Shown here one piece after another: positions 6,435-8,981 of a stretch of DNA of 8,981 nucleotides. Below the pieces are notes generated by a model. It had not been told where the DNA came from and made no database searches. It saw only the letters and a list, made by a program, of their open reading frames with translations. Positions within the stretch are counted from its first letter, which is position 1. Every line of letters starts with the position of its first letter. A program made the translations under genes and the position numbers. The stretch spans positions 1 through 8,981 of the forward strand of contig JAGQRL010000022.1 of assembly GCA_020425485.1 (NCBI GenBank). The letters run 5' to 3'. This DNA comes from Rhodospirillaceae bacterium (lineage in GTDB: Bacteria > Pseudomonadota > Alphaproteobacteria > DSM-16000 > Inquilinaceae).

Positions 6435-6845
6435 AAATGTCATTGCAACTCGGCTGCAAGAAACACCCTCCCAACAACGGCTGAGTATTCGAACTGATGC
6501 GCTATCGGATCAAAGCGGCATTGACCTAGCCATATGTGAGCCGGGCAGCGCAGGTAGAAGCGCTTGGCCGGAGTGTCGTTTGCTCCAGCCGACACCGGCA
6601 GTCTGATCAAACGCCCTATAGCTCGAACGCGGCTCCTACGATGGACCGCGCCCAAGCCGGCACGGACGTCAAGGCTGCTTCTCCCCAAAGTTTAGAGTCG
6701 GGCCGTTCGCTGGGAATGAGCAAGTATAGTTTGATTTTTGAAGGCGCGGTGCCGGTTTGGCTGATCCAGGGTTGATGGCTAGGTTCGAGCGTCCATCAAG
6801 CAGGGGCTGCGCCGATATCCACCCTCGCACACCACCCCACCGTCG
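6435..6845. other. gene-poor stretch between the DUF4238-like gene and rlmJ
   Basis: No convincing intact gene is present. The only recognisable item is the decayed remnant at 6607-6702 (separate entry). On the - strand a frame from 6688 to 6440 is open for 82 codons. Its second half (for example AHIWLGQCRFDPIAHQFEYS) reads like ordinary protein sequence, but I recognise no family and the start lies antisense within the remnant, so it may be another fragment. A short inverted repeat TTGCA/TGCAA (about 6443-6460) follows the DUF4238-like stop but lacks a T-run. G+C is intermediate, so this is plausibly the decayed boundary of the foreign segment. Confidence 0.4.
6607..6702 (-). pseudogene. decayed 3' remnant of a copy of the small gene at 7792-8031
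   Basis: Read on the - strand, the frame gives P-D-S-K-L-W-G-E, then AALTSVPAWARSIVGAAFEL, then a TAG, then G-V and TGA. The intact-looking copy at 7792-8031 ends P-D-G-A-D-P, then AALVAVLAWARAVVEAALEL, then Q-G-V and TGA. The bases 6605-6678 and 7790-7863 align without gaps with 17 differences in 74. The remnant has a nonsense change CAG to TAG three codons before the ancestral stop. There is no start codon in the preceding open stretch, which begins after a TGA near 6795, and similarity stops upstream of the P-D pair, so only the C-terminal third survives. It lies directly downstream of rlmJ on the same strand. Confidence 0.6.
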
Positions 6846-7667
6846 CTACCGCCTCACCCACTCCACACCCCAAGACCCCTTGTCCCCTCCAAGGATCGGC
6901 GCAAGCTCCTGGCAGAGCAGGCGAAGTTTTTCGTCGATGGTCCAGGGCGGGTTGCAGAGGATGACGCCGCTGCCGGCCAGCGAGGTTCCGTCGCGGGGAT
7001 GGGGGCAGAACTCGGCTTGCAGGATCTCCGCAAAGCCGGCGGACAGGGCAGCCGCCGCGATCTCCTGGCCGAAGCGGTCGTCCTTGATGGGATACCAGAC
7101 GAAATAGATGCCGCTGGGCCATTTGCGGAAGCCTGTCCGCAGCGCGTTGGCGATCGCGCGCGTCTCATCGGTCCGTTCGTAGGGGGGATCGATGAACACC
7201 AGCCCGCGTTTTTGTGGGGGCGGCAACAGCGCGCCGATGGCCTCGTAGCCGTCGCGTTGATGGACGGACACCCGGCGATCGCCTTTGTAGCGCTGCTTCA
7301 GCCTGGCGCCATCCTCCGGGTGCAGCTCGCAGGCGATCAGCCGATCATCCTGGCGCAACACGGACCGCACCAGTTCCGGTGATCCGGGATAAACCGCAAG
7401 CTCCGTCCCATTCAGGGCATTTACGACATCCCAGTACAGGGGGGCGGAGCTGAGCGGCGTGGCGAACGCCCGTTCGATGCCGCCGGCCTTTTCGCCGGTC
7501 CGCAGGGCTTCGGAGGAGGCGAGGTCGTAGGCGCCAAGGCCCGCATGGGTGTCGAGCACGGCGAAGGCCGTCGGCTTCTGCAGCAGGCTCTCGATGACCA
7601 GCATCAGGGCCATGTGCTTGAAGACTTCCGTGTGATTGCCCGCGTGAAAGGCGTGCCGATAGTTCAT
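6846..7667 (-). CDS. rlmJ: 23S rRNA (adenine-2030-N6)-methyltransferase
   Basis: Methylates N6 of A2030 in 23S rRNA using SAM. The 273-residue product (E. coli RlmJ 280) carries the family N terminus MNYRHAFHAGNHTEVFKH, which is shared almost word for word with E. coli. It also has the SAM-binding motif LDTHAGLGAYDL (38-49), YPGSP (93-97), the acidic ELHPED (114-119), the catalytic DPPYE (160-164, the N6-adenine methyltransferase motif) and IYFVWYPI (187-194). The start is ATG at 7667-7665, which reproduces the conserved N terminus exactly; only a weak ribosome site precedes it. It is encoded opposite to guaA and recQ. The 79-codon gene upstream is on the same strand, 124 bp away, and could be co-transcribed. 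Codon use is that of the core genome. No clear rho-independent terminator follows the TAG. Diverged copies of one small gene's 3' end flank rlmJ on both sides. Confidence 0.94.
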   Translation of the reverse strand: MNYRHAFHAGNHTEVFKHMALMLVIESLLQKPTAFAVLDTHAGLGAYDLASSEALRTGEKAGGIERAFATPLSSAPLYWDVVNALNGTELAVYPGSPELVRSVLRQDDRLIACELHPEDGARLKQRYKGDRRVSVHQRDGYEAIGALLPPPQKRGLVFIDPPYERTDETRAIANALRTGFRKWPSGIYFVWYPIKDDRFGQEIAAAALSAGFAEILQAEFCPHPRDGTSLAGSGVILCNPPWTIDEKLRLLCQELAPILGGDKGSWGVEWVRR

Positions 7668-7718
7668 CTTGGGGGCTCACGTCCGCCGATCAGATCCGGT
7701 GCTGCCAAGACGTCTGTA

Positions 7719-7744
7719 GACCATTCCATCTCAAATAGATGGTC
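7719..7744. promoter_or_regulatory. overlapping dyads in the rlmJ upstream gap
   Basis: CCATCT (7726-7731) and AGATGG (7737-7742) form a perfect 6-bp inverted repeat around a 5-nt AT-rich loop. GACCAT (7719-7724) and ATGGTC (7739-7744) form a second, overlapping one. The site lies about 55 bp upstream of the rlmJ start in a stretch clearly richer in A+T than the flanking genes. There is no T-run, so it is not a standard terminator. It may be an operator or an mRNA leader hairpin. The pairing is directly visible; the role is unknown. Confidence 0.4.
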
Positions 7745-7791
7745 CATTGCACGCGGTCCAAGAAACCGCATTGAAGTGTCCAGGAGGCCGA

Positions 7792-8031
7792 TCAGACGCC
7801 CTGTAGCTCCAACGCTGCCTCTACGACGGCGCGCGCCCAGGCCAGCACGGCTACCAGGGCCGCCGGATCGGCCCCGTCCGGGACCATGACCTCGCCCCGC
7901 TGCATCTCAAGCACCAGCACCGAATCGGAACTGTCCTCGCCCAGCTTGGCCGCAGCCCTGTTGTCGTGGACATGCAGGACGGCGAGAAGCGGCAACAGCC
8001 TGATCAGGTTGGCGATGACTGCTGCTCGCAC
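7792..8031 (-). CDS. unrecognised 79-residue protein
   Basis: The proposed start is GTG at 8031-8029, preceded by AAGG at 6-nt spacing, and the stop is TGA (7794-7792). The product starts VRAAVIANLIRLLPLLAVLHVHDN, broken here as VRAAVIANLIRL then LPLLAVLHVHDN, a moderately hydrophobic helix. A strand-like segment SVLVLEM and an acidic turn VMVPDGADP follow, then a C-terminal helix LVAVLAWARAVVEAALEL. Third codon positions are mostly G or C, as in the core genes, which supports real coding. I do not recognise the family. It is divergent from recQ (72-bp gap) and upstream of rlmJ on the same strand. A decayed copy of its 3' end lies beyond rlmJ (6607-6702), in the same frame and with mainly conservative replacements, meaning this sequence was once a maintained gene. 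The frame is open further upstream, antisense to recQ, so a different start cannot be excluded. Confidence 0.55.
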   Translation of the reverse strand: MRAAVIANLIRLLPLLAVLHVHDNRAAAKLGEDSSDSVLVLEMQRGEVMVPDGADPAALVAVLAWARAVVEAALELQGV

Positions 8032-8103
8032 CCCCGGCCTTGATCGGCGGCGGGGCGAAGCTGCTATCAAAGAGGCTCCCCGCGGCCCTTCCCCCAAAGC
8101 CCC

Positions 8104-8981
8104 ATGTCCGCCAGCGCCCTCGACATCCTCAAGACCGTCTATGGCTACGAAGCGTTTCGCGGACCGCAGGCGCACATCGTTGAGCATGTGATCGCCGGCA
8201 ACAATGCCTTCGTGCTGATGCCGACGGGGGGCGGCAAGTCGCTGTGCTACCAGATCCCGGCGATCGCCCGGCCCGGCCTGGGGCTGGTCGTGTCGCCGCT
8301 GCTGGCGCTGATGGCCGATCAGGTGGCGGCGTTGCGCCAGGCCGGCGTGCGGGCGGCGGCCCTCAACTCCGACCTTCCGCCGGATGAGCGGCGCGCCCTG
8401 TGGACGGACGTCGAGACCGGCGCGCTCGACCTCCTCTATGTGGCGCCGGAGACGCTGCTGCGCGGCGCGGTGCTGGAGCGGCTTGGCCGCGTGCACCTGT
8501 CGCTCATCGCCATCGACGAGGCCCACTGCCTCTCGCAATGGGGGCACGATTTCCGCCCCTCCTACCGCCAGCTCGACGTGCTGGTCCGGCAGTTCCCCGA
8601 GACGCCGCGCCTGGCCCTGACGGCAACGGCCGATGCGCCGACGCGCGCGGAGATCCTGGCGCACCTCACCATCGCGGAAACCGACGCCTTCATCGCCGGT
8701 TTCGACCGCCCCAACATCCGCTACACCATCGCCGAAAAGGACAATCCGCGCGCCCAGTTGAAGGACTTCCTGAAGCGCCATCCGGGCGAAAGCGGCATCG
8801 TCTACTGCCTGTCCAAGCGCAAGACCGAGGACACGGCCGCCTGGCTGTGCGGCGAGGGGTACGACGCGCTTGCCTACCACGCCGGCATGGACAAACCGGC
8901 GCGGGAGGCCAACCAGCGGCGGTTTCAACACGGCGAGGCGGTGATCATGGTCGCCACCATCGCCTTCGGCATGGGCATCGA
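8104..8981 (+). CDS. recQ: ATP-dependent DNA helicase RecQ, N-terminal part (runs off the window)
   Basis: A 3'-5' superfamily 2 DNA helicase acting in recombination and replication-fork repair. The 292 residues present cover most of the helicase core: the opening FGYEAFR-like segment (GYEAFRGPQ, 14-22), Walker A MPTGGGKSLCYQ (39-50), motif Ia VVSPLLALMADQV, Walker B IDEAHC (137-142) running into the RecQ-specific aromatic-rich loop LSQWGHDFRPSY (143-154), motif III LTATA (172-176), the FDRPNI start of the second RecA-like domain (200-205), motif IV GIVYCLSKRK (231-240), AYHAGM (257-262) and motif V VATIAFGMGI (283-292). The zinc-binding, winged-helix and HRDC regions would follow outside the window. 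ATG 8104 gives the expected short N terminus, although no clear Shine-Dalgarno site precedes it. It is divergently arranged with the 79-codon - strand gene. Typical core-genome codon use. Confidence 0.96.
   Translation, partial: MSASALDILKTVYGYEAFRGPQAHIVEHVIAGNNAFVLMPTGGGKSLCYQIPAIARPGLGLVVSPLLALMADQVAALRQAGVRAAALNSDLPPDERRALWTDVETGALDLLYVAPETLLRGAVLERLGRVHLSLIAIDEAHCLSQWGHDFRPSYRQLDVLVRQFPETPRLALTATADAPTRAEILAHLTIAETDAFIAGFDRPNIRYTIAEKDNPRAQLKDFLKRHPGESGIVYCLSKRKTEDTAAWLCGEGYDALAYHAGMDKPAREANQRRFQHGEAVIMVATIAFGMGI

Noticed and set aside
6846..6880. rlmJ 3' end (GAGTGGGTGAGG on the - strand) resembles the guaA 3' end (GAGTGGGAGTGAGG), suggesting an inverted att copy
   Set aside because: The match is about a dozen purine-rich bases with a gap, and the rlmJ C terminus reads normally, so it is probably coincidence.
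7886..8191. 101-codon + strand frame overlapping the recQ start
   Set aside because: Ser/Pro/Arg-rich and overlaps recQ in another frame; the - strand frame 7792-8031 has the better codon pattern.
8032..8931. Upstream extension of the - strand frame across recQ
   Set aside because: The part antisense to recQ has shadow-like composition and RecQ motifs occupy the + strand. Only the 7792-8031 part looks coding.

Overview
The window is a high-G+C bacterial chromosome segment, most likely from an alphaproteobacterium. The reasons are strongly GC3-biased codon use, the order guaB - RsmB-like methyltransferase - guaA, and the sequence style of GuaB, GuaA and RlmJ. A Rhodospirillales-like host is a reasonable guess, but I cannot place it more closely from the sequence alone.

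Positions 1-4306 form a guanine-nucleotide block on the + strand. It holds the 3' part of guaB (IMP dehydrogenase, IMP to XMP), an RsmB/NOP-type rRNA cytosine methyltransferase, and guaA (GMP synthase, XMP to GMP). The rsmB-guaA gap (2347-2737) is busier than usual. It contains a possible 30-residue single-span membrane protein on the - strand with its own extended -10 promoter and Shine-Dalgarno site. It also contains two sets of short repeats at an exact 10-bp period, and a 27-codon leader ORF whose stop overlaps the guaA start (ATGA).

Positions about 4240-6434 look foreign. The last ~20 codons of guaA switch abruptly to codons avoided in the rest of the gene. They are followed by a single AT-richer gene encoding a 683-residue protein: an N-terminal DUF4238-like domain joined to a ~310-residue C-terminal region that may be a degenerate metallopeptidase fold. 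Two interleaved 6-bp inverted repeats lie immediately before its start codon. This is what an island inserted at the 3' end of guaA, a known integration hot spot, would look like, although no integrase or second att copy is visible here. The last ~65 codons of rsmB show a similar but less sharp change.

Positions 6435-8103 are mixed. A 410-bp gene-poor stretch holds a decayed remnant of a small gene. Then come rlmJ (23S rRNA m6A methyltransferase, - strand), a short AT-richer gap with dyad symmetry, and an unrecognised 79-codon - strand gene. The remnant and the 79-codon gene are diverged copies of each other (57 of 74 ungapped bases identical, same reading frame), so rlmJ is flanked by direct repeats of one gene's 3' end. 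From 8104 the window runs into recQ (+ strand), a DNA helicase truncated by the window edge after motif V.

The recognised genes are housekeeping functions in GMP synthesis, rRNA methylation and DNA repair. The items most worth following up are the DUF4238 fusion protein with its recombination scar, and the small elements in the gaps.
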